Shown here: in pieces, positions 23,542-34,935 of the stretch
Numbering within the stretch: the stretch's first letter is position 1
Layout of the letters: each line of letters opens with the position of its first letter
From: Marasmius tenuissimus
Taxonomy: Eukaryota; Basidiomycota; Agaricomycetes; Agaricales; Marasmiaceae
DNA: 64,000 nt
NCBI GenBank assembly: GCA_029532415.1
Contig: JAQOTA010000044.1
Coordinates: forward strand, 310,001 to 374,000
Direction: 5' to 3'
The notes under the pieces: model-generated
Told to the model about the DNA's origin: nothing
What the model saw: only the letters and a program-made list of their open reading frames with translations
The model's database searches: none
Made by a program: the position numbers and the translations under genes

Positions 23542-25143
23542 TCAGTTGGCGGCTGCAAATCTCCTGTGCAGAGAGCTGCTCAGCCACTTAGCCTTCCACT
23601 CTCTGAGGGTCAACTCTTTGTCTCTTTGTAGGGTGTTGCTTGCTGATCCAATCCACGGTTCTCTGTTCCCTTTCTTGATTGCCACTTTTGCAAGCTCATC
23701 TGCTTGTTCGTTTCCCTCAATCCCTACATGGCTTGGTACCCATGAGATTTCAACTGTTTGCTCTGGGTCAGCTTCAAGAAACTCGGAGATGCAGGTAGTG
23801 ACCTTAGCGCAGTAGGCTTGACCTGGTCTCAGCGACGTGTCAGTGATGTCCTGTCCTGCCGCCGAGTTGTCTGCAAAGAAGTGCCAATGCTTGATGGCTG
23901 GGTTACTAGAAGTGAACATCTGGAAATGGGGCATGGGCTATATAGCAGTATATAGCCCACAGAGCCACAGAGCCCGCAGAGCCAACTCCTGTCTATATAG
24001 TTGTATATCGCCCCAATTGAGTGGCTCTATTGCGCTATATAGCTCTCTCGGCTATAGACAGGGCCACCCCATTTGGGACTTTCTGTAAGAATTCTCGACG
24101 TGTCACTGCATTTGATTGTTGCATTGCAGGATGTTTGCTCGGGGGTAAAAATGGTAGATTCTTGATTTATTACTGGTAATACTGTACATAGTGTACACTG
24201 GGCTACAACTGCTCGGAGGGGAAAATATACATACAGTAGTAGGGATGACGACTGTATTTGCACCGGCTGAGGACTGAGGACTCGAACAAGCAGGGTGAGG
24301 AAAGGAAAAATGGTAAAGTTAATACAGATTTCATGGACAGTGTATAGATGATAGAACATACCTTCCAGGAAATGGAAAAATTACAAGTCCAACAAATCCT
24401 GTTGTACTTATAACAGGATCATGGATGTGTTCAGTGGGGGGAAGCGGTGACGAGATACTGAGGGACTGTTGATTTAAGTAAGAACCAGAGTGGGCTAATA
24501 CTCCAACAAACCTCGATAGGCCTGAACATTGAATGGATCAGGATTGTTTTTCTGTATTTGACTGCAAGCCCGGCTGAATCTATCACCACAGAACCCTGGT
24601 CAGAAAGGGTCATAGTGACCCATGTTGATTGTTCTGGTTGATTTTACCCTGATTTAGAAGTTGAGCCCGCGGCTATATGCTGATGGCTATATAGTGCTAT
24701 GTGGTTGACCATGGCTATATGGCGCTCTATATTCTACCTTTGGCTATATAGCATGGGCCAAACTATTTGACAGAAACCTCATTCCAGATGAAGGCACTGG
24801 CCTTGCCTACGGCATGGCTCAGTGCTGCTATCTCGGTGTCATATACCTCTGCACGAGATCCCAGACCAATCTGTTTGTGTAGTCCCTTCCTCTCCTTGCC
24901 CTTATAGTATCCCACAAATCCCACCCCAGTTTGCCGAACTCGGTGAAAAAGCATTGAGGATCCATCTGTGTAGAATATCAGGTGAGAACGTGACCTTCCA
25001 ATTTCACTCAGCTGTTTTGTGTGACTCTCAATGAGTCTATCCCATTGGGCAGTGGGTGATTCATTTGGTATCTTTGCCGGGGGGGGCCTTCTTGATAAGC
25101 CATCCGCCGAACTTCTTGACTGTTTCCTTCCACGGAGGGTCAA
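23542..25143 (-). pseudogene. LINE RNase H domain, split by an 812-bp insertion
   Basis: The N-terminal half (25143-24763) shows FYTDGSS (first catalytic Asp) and AEVYDTEIAAL (catalytic Glu). The C-terminal half (23934-23542) shows FFADNSAA (second Asp) and WVPSHVGIEGNEQADELAK (His and last Asp). Between them lies an AT-rich element (23939-24750). A TAG and a frame change at the junction show the domain was also broken by point changes. Confidence 0.85.
23939..24750. mobile_element. Non-autonomous DNA element nested in the LINE, 8-bp target duplication
   Basis: Flanked by the direct repeat GCATGGGC at 23931-23938 and 24751-24758. Both ends begin TATATAGC when read inwards, and the ends are packed with GGCTATATAGC-type motifs. 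Length is 812 bp with no coding region. The 8-bp duplication fits the hAT superfamily, which is inference. Confidence 0.75.
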
Positions 25144-25439
25144 GGAAGCTGTTGATCCTTTTGTTTGACGAGCTTGTAAGGCAGGCTATGTTGGTTAGCT
25201 GGGTGCTACGAGCTTGATCCTTTGACGAGCCATTCCCTAGCTGTAGGGCAACTGGGGGTGGGCGTTGGGGGAATTCCCATGTACCTCTCCAGCTGGTGTC
25301 CAGTCGTTGGATTATTGGGTTGGATGGTGGTAGGCGGTTAAATCGAATCGTACAATGTCAGCTGAGGGATTGGAGGTGGAGGTGGATCGGGGGAATGGAA
25401 GCTTTGATCTCAAGGGCATGGATGGGGGAGGTTCGGAAT

Positions 25440-26300
25440 GCGGCACATATCATTCTCAGTGCTCTGGTGGATTGCCTTGCCTGTCCACCATACTGGGCTG
25501 GCATACGTCATCACCGGTAGTACACACAATCAGTCTAGCATCTGTATCTGTGGGGGTTGAAGTCCCCGTACTGTGTTGCCCAGCATTGTGAGAGTACCTA
25601 GGGCCTTACCTGCCTGACTAGCCAGCTGTTTCATGTGGTGGTTGAACAGCAGCTTTCTGTCTAGGTGCACCCCAAGCCACTTCGTCACTTCCTGTGGCTC
25701 CACAGTTCGTGTTTCTCCATCAGGGTCTACCAGGTGCACAGAAGGACCTGGTCCCTTTGGTCGCCGTTCATAGTGCATTAGTTCCCGCTTCTCGAAATCA
25801 ATCTGTAGTCCAACTTCTTGGCACCATGGCACTACAACATCCTCCCAGGCTGCTTTCAGGTGGATGATGTTGATCTCCAAATCATTGGAGGAGATGTAGA
25901 TCATCCTGTCGTCAACATACATGAAGGCATTTCGAGGGGATGTGCGGCATGTTCCCCATGGTACAAATTGGTCACAGTTTTCGAGTAGTTCTAGCAGCTC
26001 TGCTGAATAGAATGCTGCGAGGATAGGGGATATGGGGGAGCCTTGAGGTATGCCGTTTTTGACTGGTTCCATCTTGGTTTGTATTCCATCTATGCAGACA
26101 GCAGCTTCCCGCTCCAATACCAAGGAGAAGGCCCACTTAACTATTGGTAAGGGTATGTGCCGTTTGCGTAGCTCAGCGACTATCCGTTCATGGTTGACAA
26201 AGTCAAAGTATCCCTTGATGTCATACGTCAGAGCCAATGTCTTGAGGCCATGATTCTAGGCAGCCTGGACATCATTGGTGAATTACAGTAGGGCGTGATG
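25440..26300 (-). pseudogene. LINE reverse transcriptase domain (broken)
   Basis: The catalytic blocks are clear: LTYDIKGYFDFVNH (motif A, with Asp), NGIPQGSPISPILA (motif B), FMYVDD (motif C, the catalytic Asp pair) and the WLGVHLDRKL block. The thumb continues as VMTYASPVWW near 25,490. The longest open part is 25530-26237. A TAG (near 26,257) and a TAA interrupt the upstream NDVQAA-NHGLKT sequence. Confidence 0.88.
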
Positions 26301-26574
26301 TTGCTGATCATTGTCAACATTTCAACGTTCAACTTCAATGGTCATATCCGAATCGTTCCTCCCTCCCTCCTCATCCCACACAGGACTGTGCCTCTAACAT
26401 TGTGGAAGCTACCTGCAGCGACCGTTGTCAAATGTAAGAAACAGTCTCGGAGGGATTACTGCACCTGGGTCTACTGTCTCAACATTTGGACCTTGGCTGC
26501 TGAGTTCAGGACGTGCTGCAGTCTCGCCACGGATTCACCAATCATTGAAATTATCTATTGGAAGTAGTTTGGGC

Positions 26575-28060
26575 CCAGATGCATTGTGTACTTGAACTGA
26601 GTGGTTCATAACTCATGATTTGCCAACCACTTGCTGCAGGTTCCTTTGCAATGTTATTCAGCACATCCTTTCTATCTAAATCCAATGATTCTCCAATTTC
26701 TACTAGAAGGCTTTTTCAAGGACATCTCTGTTGAATGCAAGGCAGATTGGTAGCTTTGGCTTTCCTGGCTGTGTCATTCACTGCTATCGTGAGGCTTTGC
26801 ATTCTGTGGCATCTGAGTTCCGTAGGTTGGATCTCATTCCCTTTGACCTTGCTGCTAACTGGCTTGATAAACCTGTAGGCACTTGAATCCTGATACCACG
26901 AAGCTCCAAATGAACCACTAAGCGGGCCAGTGACGGGTAGGATATCATTGTTAAGAATTTGAATTGGCTTGAGCTGATGTGTTGATTTCACGCAAGTATA
27001 GTAGGCTACTGGAGGCTCCTGTTATGAATCCACCTACTGTTTTCCCTTCCCTTGGTCCCCAGGTACTTTTTCCCCATGTTTTTCTCTTTATTTCCCATGA
27101 TTACATGTTCTCACCATTGCATTCTGGCCCCCCATATCATTACCTGTTACTACCTGGTGTTCCACATTGCTTCCAGATATTTTCCCAACATACCATATGG
27201 TTTCCATCATGACAATGTCTCCACATGTATCCCTTAATTTTTTTCACTTGTTCTTTCAGTTTTCCTTTTTTTTCTTTGTTCCCATGATATCTCCACAGCT
27301 TGGTTCTGTCATATATAATCATGGACACTTCTAGATAGTTCTCCAGTCTGACAACTTTGTCTTATAGTGCTTGTATCCAGTATGTACTATTTTACACTTG
27401 CCCTACTCAAATCTATCTTCTCTCCTTCACACTCTTGACCCTGTTGGTGGCCTGAGGGGTTTTCCTAGTCACTGGCCTCGTTCTTGACAGCTCCATTGGC
27501 ACTACGTACCTTTGTTGCCGCCTACTCTTTATATGCTTTTCATAACGACTTCTGATAATGACGACCTGATTTATTTAAACAACCTCCTACCAACCAATGT
27601 TCGTGTGGGCGGGGCATTCATCGGTTACCGCCCCGCCAAATTAGGCCGAAAACCCGGAATCTGACCATCCGACAACCTGAGTCGCTTTTTGCACAACCTA
27701 AAATTCCTACTGGTGTGTAGGGTATCTAATCTCTTGTTATCTTATTCCCTGAGGTGTCTCTGTGCACTCCGTACGACATACATCTCACTGAGAGGCTCAA
27801 AAGGAGTTTGAAAACAGTTTTCGGGAGCATCGTCATTGCCTGCCATTGGGAAGGTGAACAAAGTTGAAGAGCAAAACGTGGAGTGTGTGTAGCGCGCTTT
27901 AGCAGTCATAAGACAACTCCACCATGGTCGTTACCTGTACGATTTCATTGTATCTGAATTCAAAGCGAGTGTCAGACCCTCGGCGATTATGGACCTACAT
28001 CATGATCCCACAAACAATTTCAAAGCTTGGGTATTGCTCTTTGCTGTCCCCGATGACTTG
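26575..28060. other. No supported gene; decayed LINE upstream DNA and a D-module scrap
   Basis: The minus strand from about 26,990 to 26,570 has LINE-like open pieces, but no motif firm enough to name. Near 27,985-28,030 a short match to the start of module D (ATGGACCTACATCATGATCCC) is visible, cut by a solo LTR just downstream. The remainder shows nothing recognisable. Confidence 0.45.
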
Positions 28061-28072
28061 GAAAGCGGTAAA

Positions 28073-28341
28073 TGTTGGGATAGGACTCAGTTGAAGTAGA
28101 CGACAACTCTATTGTTTGTAAGTACCTGTTGAGATAGGACTGTTAAGATAGGTAAGTAAATAGATAATAGTGCAGGAAGAATAGATTCGGGCTCACCTCA
28201 GTTGAAGTAGACGACAACTGAGGGAGCCCAAACGAAAAGAAAACTTTTGTGGCCGTAGCCTTACATAATGTCCATCCCAATCTGGTAAGTACGATTGACT
28301 ATGCCGTTGTGGCTAGGGGTCGTGAAGTACCTGCTTCAACA
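28073..28341. mobile_element. Solo LTR, 269 bp, with 5-bp target duplication
   Basis: Starts TGTTGGGATAGGACTC, ends TGCTTCAACA, and is flanked by GTAAA on both sides (28068-28072 and 28342-28346). Inside, the palindromic segment CTCAGTTGAAGTAGACGACAAC occurs twice (about 28,087 and 28,197). TGTTG...CAACA ends are typical of Copia-type LTRs. No internal genes remain. Confidence 0.85.
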
Positions 28342-28349
28342 GTAAACAC

Positions 28350-29380
28350 GAATGCTACGAAACCATCTACGCCAACTTCTCGTTCACGTCACCAACTACC
28401 AGAGGCTTGATTTTCCCCCAAACATCAACGACCTTTTGTGTGTTCGTCGACGATCACTTCAAGTTTCGGGAACTCATCGCTGTGCCCAGTACAAGAACCT
28501 ATGTAGTCTCGATACGACCCACGGAGCTCTTGGGCCGCTAAGCACTTAGTAAGCACACCGACTCAATCCCAAAGATGAACTCAAAAACCCGAAAAAGAAG
28601 TATGTATAACAAAGCTTCGGCGGGTCAGTTTCCTCAAAACTGCGCATGATTACCGTGCGAGTGTCAAGTGAGTGAGACGCGCACACACCCAAAAAAAAAA
28701 CTCTATCCCATTCTCAAACACGCTGGCGATCATCATGATCCCACAACCAGTCCAGGCGGCTCAGGGAACGAAAAACGAAGAATCTACCCGTCTTTGGCAA
28801 TGCGTTCCAGTAAAGAACTCAAAACCCCGAAGAGAGAGAAAAAAAGGGGGGCCCCTCGTATTGTTCCTGTCCTCAAGCCTCGAAGGATAAAACAGTAAAC
28901 TTGATGATCGTCCGTACTCAAAAAACGATCAGCTCCCTTACCAACCCGACGAGTGAGCAAAAGCTCTGGGAACTATCTATTAAGAAAACATACCCAAACT
29001 CCCAACGATTTGAGCCTGTAAAGTAAAGAAGAGTACTAGGTTCGAGAGATCAACCGGGTGGAAAATATAATAAAAAACACGTAAGGAAGCATTTTCTCTC
29101 AAGGCACTCCAAAATACTCTATTCGAACACCCACGCGGCCCCCCCCCCCTCCTCGGGTGAAGTGGATCATAATGCTTGAATGAATGTCCAACGGGGAGGG
29201 AAAGAACCAATTTCACAAACGAACAAGCAACCAGAAAGTAGACTACCACGCTCGTACGAGGCGGGGTGACGGTAAAAAACTGAACAGTCTCGAGTCTAGA
29301 TCTTCCCCCGACAAACAAACCATCAAAAATCAACGTCTATAACTTCCAAAAACGAGTACCTATTCTCACCCCTTTCCCTT
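28350..29380. other. No supported gene
   Basis: Contains homopolymer runs (for example C-rich at about 29,140) and scattered short ORFs without motifs. A weak match to the D-module start occurs near 28,735. It probably includes the 3' untranslated region of ABP1 close to 29,387. Confidence 0.4.
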
Positions 29381-29386
29381 CCTTAC

Positions 29387-32092
29387 TCACTGCACCTCAA
29401 CATAATTAGCAGGAAACAACCCCTCCTTCCCACTCGCAACTCTCCCATGCCACCAATCCTCCGAAGCAGCTTCGATGTCGTACACCATCTCGCCTTCTTT
29501 GAACGTGAGTTCGTTGTCTTCCGTTGCGTCGTAGCTGGGTGAGGTGCGGCAAGTTAGTCATCGATTGACATTGACATGTAGAGATTGAAGGGGGAGGGGG
29601 GGGGGTAAAAAACTCACTCGTATAACGCAACAGCCTTCACACCACCCTCACCCTCCTGCTCCGGCTCCGGTTCCGGCTCCGCAGCTACAGGGGCAGCAGC
29701 CGGAGGTGGAGGAGGCGGTGGTGGTGGAGGCGGAGGAGGAGGAGGTGGCGGAGCATCAGCAGCCTCCTCCTCCGCATCTTCAGGAACCTCAACCAACTCG
29801 ACATAATTAGCAGGAAACATCCCCTGTTTCCCACCAGGTCCGACACCAGCCCACCATCCCTCATCCAACTCTTCGATTTGTTCGATCATTTCACCTTCGA
29901 GGAGGGGCATTTCGTTGTCTTCGGTTGCCTATTGAAAAGAGCGTGGGGTTTTTTTAATGATGGGTGGATGTATTGAGCATGCAAACTTACCTCGTATTCA
30001 TATAACACAACTGCGCATATACCTTTTCCTCCTCCACCAGCGGGAGCTTCGACAGGAGGAGGAGGTGGCGGCGGCGAAGCAACGGCAGCTGCTTGAGCGG
30101 GAGCAGCTGGCGGTGGAGGAGGTGGAGGAGGCGGAGGAGGAGGAGGAGCCTCGGACTGAGGAGACTAGAAATATTAATAAACGTCGGTATTTGATATTGA
30201 CGGATAACGAAAATAACGACATTACCTGAACAGCCGCCGGAGGGGGAGGTGGCGGTGGCGGTGGAGGCGGGGGTGGAGGAGGTGCAGCCTCTTCCTCGAC
30301 GAATTCTTCCTGCTCTTCCTCTTGAACAGGAGGTTCAGGTGCACGAGGTGGAGGTGGTGGCGGAGGAGGAGCAACAGGGGCCTACAAAACAACGACAGTC
30401 AGTACCGGGGCGAAAGCGAGAATGGGAGAACCACCACCACAGATGGAAGAGTGCAAGAAAGAAACTCACCGACGTCTCCTCCTCTTCAGGCCACTCTTCC
30501 TCCTGCTCTTCCTCATCATCGTCCTTCCTAGCCGCCAACGCTCCAGCACCAACACCCACAGCCGCACCCACAGCAGCAGCAGCAGCCACCTTTGGCACCG
30601 GTCTCGACGTAGCAGGTGGTGGCGGAGGAGCAGCCGCAGCAGCACCCCCCCACTTGGGCGTACTCGAAACCGTAACACCACCACCACTCCCAACCCCCCC
30701 AACTCCAATACCAGCCTCCCGACTCTTCCTCTCCTCCTCCTCCCTCTCCTTCTTCGCGATAGCCTGTCTCTCACTCCACGTCAATCCAGCCTTGGGTTTC
30801 GGTTTCGAAGCGGGAGGGGAAGCTTCTTGTTGTGCCTGTTGTTCGAATTGGGCAAAGGGGTTTTTGAGCTTCCTCGGTGCTGGTAACGAAACTGGTTTAT
30901 ACGCCGATTGAGCGGGGGCGATGAGTTCGTCTTCGGTCGCTGGTTTCGTTGGTACGTTCGAAGCTGCGGCTGAGGACGGTGTTGGACGCTACGAGACCGG
31001 GGGTCAGAAAAGTCGAAACGACAAATAGAGGAGAAAACGTACCGAACTAGCAGGTAACACCTGAACAGGTCTCGCAGCAGCCGGTGGTGGAGGTGGCGGT
31101 TGTGCAGCCGAAGCAGGCTTGGGAGGTTCATCAGGCCACGCGTCAGCAGGTGCAGCACCAGCACGTCCGTATAACGACCCAGCGCTAGCTCCTCCCCCTG
31201 CTCCTCTCCCGGCACCAAACACAGGTCTCGAAGCAGCAGGCAACACAGGTTTCGTAGCAACCGGTGCTGGGCTATATCTCGACGCTACTCCCCCGCCGCC
31301 GCCGAATGCAGGTCTGGAAGCTGTAGGTAAAGCTGGCTTCGTCGTCGCTGGTACGGCTGGCGAGGTAGTCGTATTCGAAGGTTGCTTTTTGAGAGCTGCC
31401 ATATCCACCTGTCCTATAGGTTTATAATTCGTCCCGACGGGGGCTATCGGATCGGCTTTACGTGGTGCCTGATTCTGGAAGGAGTATTTGGCACCAGAGG
31501 CTGCTTCGACACGTTTCATGATGACCGAGGGTTGCACGTCGCCCTTTCATACGGTGATGTTAGGTAGGTAGAAAAGAGGGAGGGGGAAGGGGTAGAAGAC
31601 GCACCTCGTTCCTAGCACTGATAACGACATGCGCTCCTTTCAAGAAATTGGCCACCGCACTCGAGTGGGTGTGAAACAACCCCTTCTTCGCTTCTGGGAC
31701 GCCATCTCCACACCAGTTGATTTGTACGAATTTCGGGAGTTTGCTCTGCGAAACGATCAGCGTCAACCAACGGGGGAAAAAGGGGGAGGGGAAAGACGAC
31801 GACGTACGTTGGGATCTACAACCCTCACAAAAGCGTATTGAATCCTTTTCCCCCGATCAGCGACCCACACCAACGACAACAAGGAGACCCACAAAAACAC
31901 TCACCGTCCATCACTAAACTCCTCCTCCAACTCTTCCAACCCTCCATCCCCCGTACCCTGCACCTTCAAATCGTTCGTTCCGCCTTCATACGTGAATATC
32001 GCCCAGTCCGTTCCTCCGCTTTCGTGGCTATTCAGAACGTCCAAGTAGGCTTCCCGGATCTCTTTCGAAGAGAGGTTTACTTGGAGGGACAT
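29387..32092 (-). CDS. ABP1: Actin-binding protein Abp1-like (ADF-H, proline-rich, two SH3)
   Basis: Predicted cortical actin-patch adaptor linking F-actin to endocytic partners, by analogy with the Abp1/drebrin family. Nine exons (minus strand: 32092-31905, 31844-31808, 31745-31605, 31543-31043, 30988-30470, 30381-30226, 30164-29991, 29928-29618, 29534-29387) give 724 aa. Residues 1-130 are an ADF-H domain, including the DWAIFTYEG, VQINWCGDGVPE and GAHVVISARNE segments. The middle carries the conserved fungal Abp1 stretch LTWSERQAIAKK and an acidic EEEQEEEWPEEE run. Long polyproline runs follow. Two SH3 domains close it: about 560-622 (ALYDY-like start, GWW, FPANYVE) and 667-724 (same signature, ending at the C-terminus). 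Yeast Abp1 has one SH3; two are known in some fungal homologues. All exons are open. It is the single full copy among three broken 5' copies. Confidence 0.92.
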
Positions 32093-32360
32093 CTACGTGT
32101 GGTTTTAATGAGCCGAATAATAGGGGAGAGGATGTCATTGGGAGGATTTACCTAGAGATGTCGGATGAGATGATGGTTCAAGATTAAGAGATCGTGTCAG
32201 ATGCTGTGCTGCGCAACGTCATGATCGTTTCTGGCCGGGGTGCCGGACCGGAGAGTCATCTCGTCATCAACCAACGGTAAGCATCTTCTCAGACCGCCAC
32301 CTCACTACTGTGCTGTACTTAGTGTAGACTCCTGTAGGGTGTCGAGGTGACGACTCCTCA
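32093..32360 (-). promoter_or_regulatory. ABP1 upstream region, conserved in the partial copies
   Basis: About 200 bp upstream of the ABP1 ATG is matched before copies b (18,760-18,884) and c (43,456-43,620). Shared segments include the GACGTTGCGCAGCACAGCATC region and ATCTCTTAATCT. Its retention in the copies makes it the likely promoter. No specific factor site is assigned. Confidence 0.55.
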
Positions 32361-32700
32361 TCAGCGATTACTATTGAAAATATCCGGGAGTACGCCCTGC
32401 CTGGATTTCAAAGCGTAAACCGACGGTTTACAGTCCCCAGGTCAATAGCCCACGAGTACGAGTACTGTATTCAAGACGCTCCAGCGGCCAGCCAAAGTGC
32501 GACGACGACCCTCGCTATGAGGTCTTTTCTTTTTCATTGAATGATCGATATATTTGGGAACATGAGCCTGCTGACAACACGATGGAAAAGTAATTAAAAA
32601 ACGGAATGATTGGGGCAAAATCAGATATAAGTAGCTTGAGCTAAAGTTCTGCGCTCATTACTACTTATGTTATGTTCTTCCCACCACCGGTGGCTCGGCC
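32361..32700 (-). repeat. TMX 3' flank module, right copy
   Basis: Reverse-complement match to 8,480-8,790. It joins the end of TMX copy 6 to the ABP1 promoter, which gives the unbroken form of this junction. Confidence 0.6.
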
Positions 32701-32703
32701 CTT

Positions 32704-33933
32704 TCAACTTCGTGCCTTTAAAAGTATCTCGCGAGACACAGAACAGAGAGGCCACAAGGACAGTATGAAGGTGGTAATCAGTAACCCCCGTGAAGTCTTG
32801 CCGGTTCCCGAGTAAACAAGGACTTGAAAATACGCACAAAAGAATCCAAAGAACACGAGCATCTCCCCTTAAGAGGTCCATCAGTTAGTGGTTCCAGAAC
32901 AGAGTCACTTTGAAATACGTTGTGACTCACACTCAATGATATTCCATTGAAGGTGTCCAAACCACCCTCCTATGTCATTTGGCACTTTGGGAAGCCATAC
33001 GAAAATTCCGATGACTCGCTTCCTACTGTTTTCACAGACTAGCCTTTGTTTATCGAGGTTGTAACTTTCGCCGAGTTCGCCGAGTTTGCGGACTAATATC
33101 GACGCCTTCAACGTGGCGGTGATGTTCAAAATTATGGACCCAAAAGAAGAGAGGTCCAGATATACATAACGCTTTTCCTCGGGGTCCCAGTTGTCGTTAG
33201 ATCGGTAGGTTTGGAGTATAGTAGCTGATACGCTAGCAATCAGAGCCGTCTCAAAGAGCAAATAGACAATGTGAGCCAAAAAGCGGAATAATACACTAAC
33301 AGCATTCAACTCACAGACACAGCCCCGACCTGTAGCGCTAGCGCCAACGACTTCTTGTACTCCGCCACTTCAGGCGGTAATTGATCTGGGTACGATATCA
33401 ATGACTTCTTTGAGAAGTTCACGCCCGGGTACACACATGTTAAATCCGCTTTTGCACCACTGTTCTCCTGAGCGTCACGGTCGCTGTTCTCTCCAGCCGC
33501 ATTGTCGACATCCGGGCTGCCAGAGGCCAGATCGGCTCCAAGTGCCCGTGCTGGATAGTCCGTTCAGTGAGAGAGTCCCAGATGCGAGCTGAGCATCATC
33601 CACAAACCTTGTGGTTCCTCTGACTCGTTGTTTTGATGACCACGGGTTGTCGTTGCCCGTGCTAGTGAGAAACACCCTCCGTATAAAACATTCTCCGTAT
33701 CGCTCAAGAGAGCCCCATCGTCATTGATATCCTTAGCGTTAGGATCAGAGGTAACAAAAGTTGCGAGTTCGAGTTGCTTTTGTTTGTGTCCCTCTTGTTC
33801 ACGTCAGTTGTGACTCTAGAGACATCCTGAATCCTGACGCTCACTAACCTTCCGCCCGGTTTATTTCTACCGTGTCTGATCGTCGGGACTGAGTCGACGG
33901 TGAGCCTGGAGATTGCGTGTGTGCAGTGGACAT
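32704..33933 (-). CDS. TMX copy 6: four-helix membrane protein of unknown function (intact)
   Basis: Five exons on the minus strand: 33933-33849, 33793-33608, 33550-33315, 33249-32931 and 32867-32704, giving 329 aa with no frame break. The layout is as in copy 4: a hydrophilic N-terminal half of about 165 residues, a YPDQLPPEV segment, helices 1 and 2 in exon 4 (IASVSATILQTYRS; FGSIILNITATLKASILV), the loop WLPKVPNDIGGWFGHL, an exon 4/5 junction that creates a Trp-Glu pair, then two helices in exon 5. The intron 3 acceptor is TTTGAG here; copy 8 has TTTTCCAG at the same place, which supports that intron. The D module lies upstream and ABP1 downstream on the same strand. The function is unknown, and membrane insertion is inferred. 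Confidence 0.78.
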
Positions 33934-34029
33934 GAGAAGCGTAAGAGACCCGGCATATGCCTGGGACTCTAAATAGATTTCTGTGCTCCGAACCGAAAAG
34001 CGCTGGTCTCCACCTTACGGAGGCGCACT

Positions 34030-34535
34030 AGTATTTACATAAGTCTCACCAAGTCAACGAATCATATATAGAATAAATAGCACCCACTCTTCTTCTACCC
34101 ATCGATACCATCAGACCTAAACTTACTGCCAACGCCACTATCAGCTTCTTTCCGTCCAAATCATGACATTGGTGCAAGTTCAAAGACCGAGAGAAGCAAG
34201 GATAAGAAGTATGGCGACATCTGATTCTTCCAAGTGGTGTATCTAGGGAGCTTGGGTGCATTTAAAGGTTACAGTATGTGGGCCGTGGCGTAAGTAAGAA
34301 TGGGGTAGGTGGTTGTGGAGTGGTCAATATCAGATCCAAACCACGTCTCCACATCTCGCGACTTCGGAAATTTCAAAGCACGTGGATCGAATGTTCACAT
34401 GAGTGGTCGTGCTGTTTTCGGAATCATACTCCTCAGCTGTGGTGTGTTCTTGACTGTTTGTGGAATTGTGTGGGTCCATTATTGTACGCGTATGTAGGGA
34501 GGCGACGTAACGGATATCCCGTCGCTCGAAAAGCG
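34030..34535 (-). repeat. D module upstream of TMX copy 6
   Basis: Minus-strand D module opening with MDPHNSTNSQEHTT (from about 34,484) and reading VNIR-TCFEISEVARCGDVV before a stop. It matches copy 1 at 14,090-14,500 closely. No longer product is supported. Confidence 0.55.
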
Positions 34536-34619
34536 TTATATAACGCTGAAAATTCGCTCTCGACCGTTGCTTTGAACCCGAGGCCCTGTCCAAACCACGT
34601 TGCCGAATGGATCCCTACT

Positions 34620-34935
34620 CTATTTACGGACAAGTTCTTGTTCAACACCGCCGTGCCTTCGACCGAGTTCGCCAAGTTTGGGAATCAATATCGATGCCTT
34701 CAACATGGCAGTGACGTTGAAAATTATGGACCCGAAGGAGGTATTCTCCTGAAGCAGCCCGGCGAGGTCTTTGGGGTCCCAATCGTCGTCAAATAGCTAG
34801 GTTTGAAGAACAGTAGCGAATACGCTAGCAATGAGACCCGTCTCAAAATAGATAATGTGAGTCCAAAACACAACGACATAACACATTGACAGTATTCGAC
34901 TCACGTCATACTCACAACTAGACCCAATCAATCAT
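34620..34935 (-). pseudogene. TMX family fragment, copy 5
   Basis: Contains only intron 3 and part of exon 4 of the TMX gene (first helix and the start of the second) on the minus strand. The codons for the ATVLQT-like segment are near 34,815 and the ILNITATLKA-like segment is near 34,700. Stops interrupt it, and nothing of exons 1, 2 or 5 is present. It lies upstream of the D module and TMX copy 6. Confidence 0.7.

Larger units (their letters stand above)
23023..26570 (-). mobile_element. Degenerate non-LTR retrotransposon (LINE ORF2 remnant)
   Basis: Read on the minus strand, the order is reverse transcriptase (26300 down to about 25440), RNase H (25143 to about 23600, interrupted by a DNA insertion) and a C-terminal cysteine/histidine motif (CPCG...REHIICMCP, near 23,360-23,420). 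This is the usual order for a fungal LINE ORF2. Frameshifts and in-frame stops occur at about 26,257, 26,290, 25,430 and 24,770. No endonuclease domain is recognised upstream, so it is 5'-truncated or too decayed to read there. It cannot be autonomous. Confidence 0.85.

Noticed and set aside
29600..31540. Long open frames on the plus strand opposite ABP1 (for example 30249-30911 and 30422-30886)
   Set aside because: They are shadows of proline/glutamate-rich minus-strand exons. The minus strand has consistent introns, ADF-H and SH3 domains.
32905..33309. Minus-strand frame starting MNAVSVLF as an independent short gene
   Set aside because: Its first residues are intron 3 of TMX copy 6. The five-exon model is supported by the other copies.
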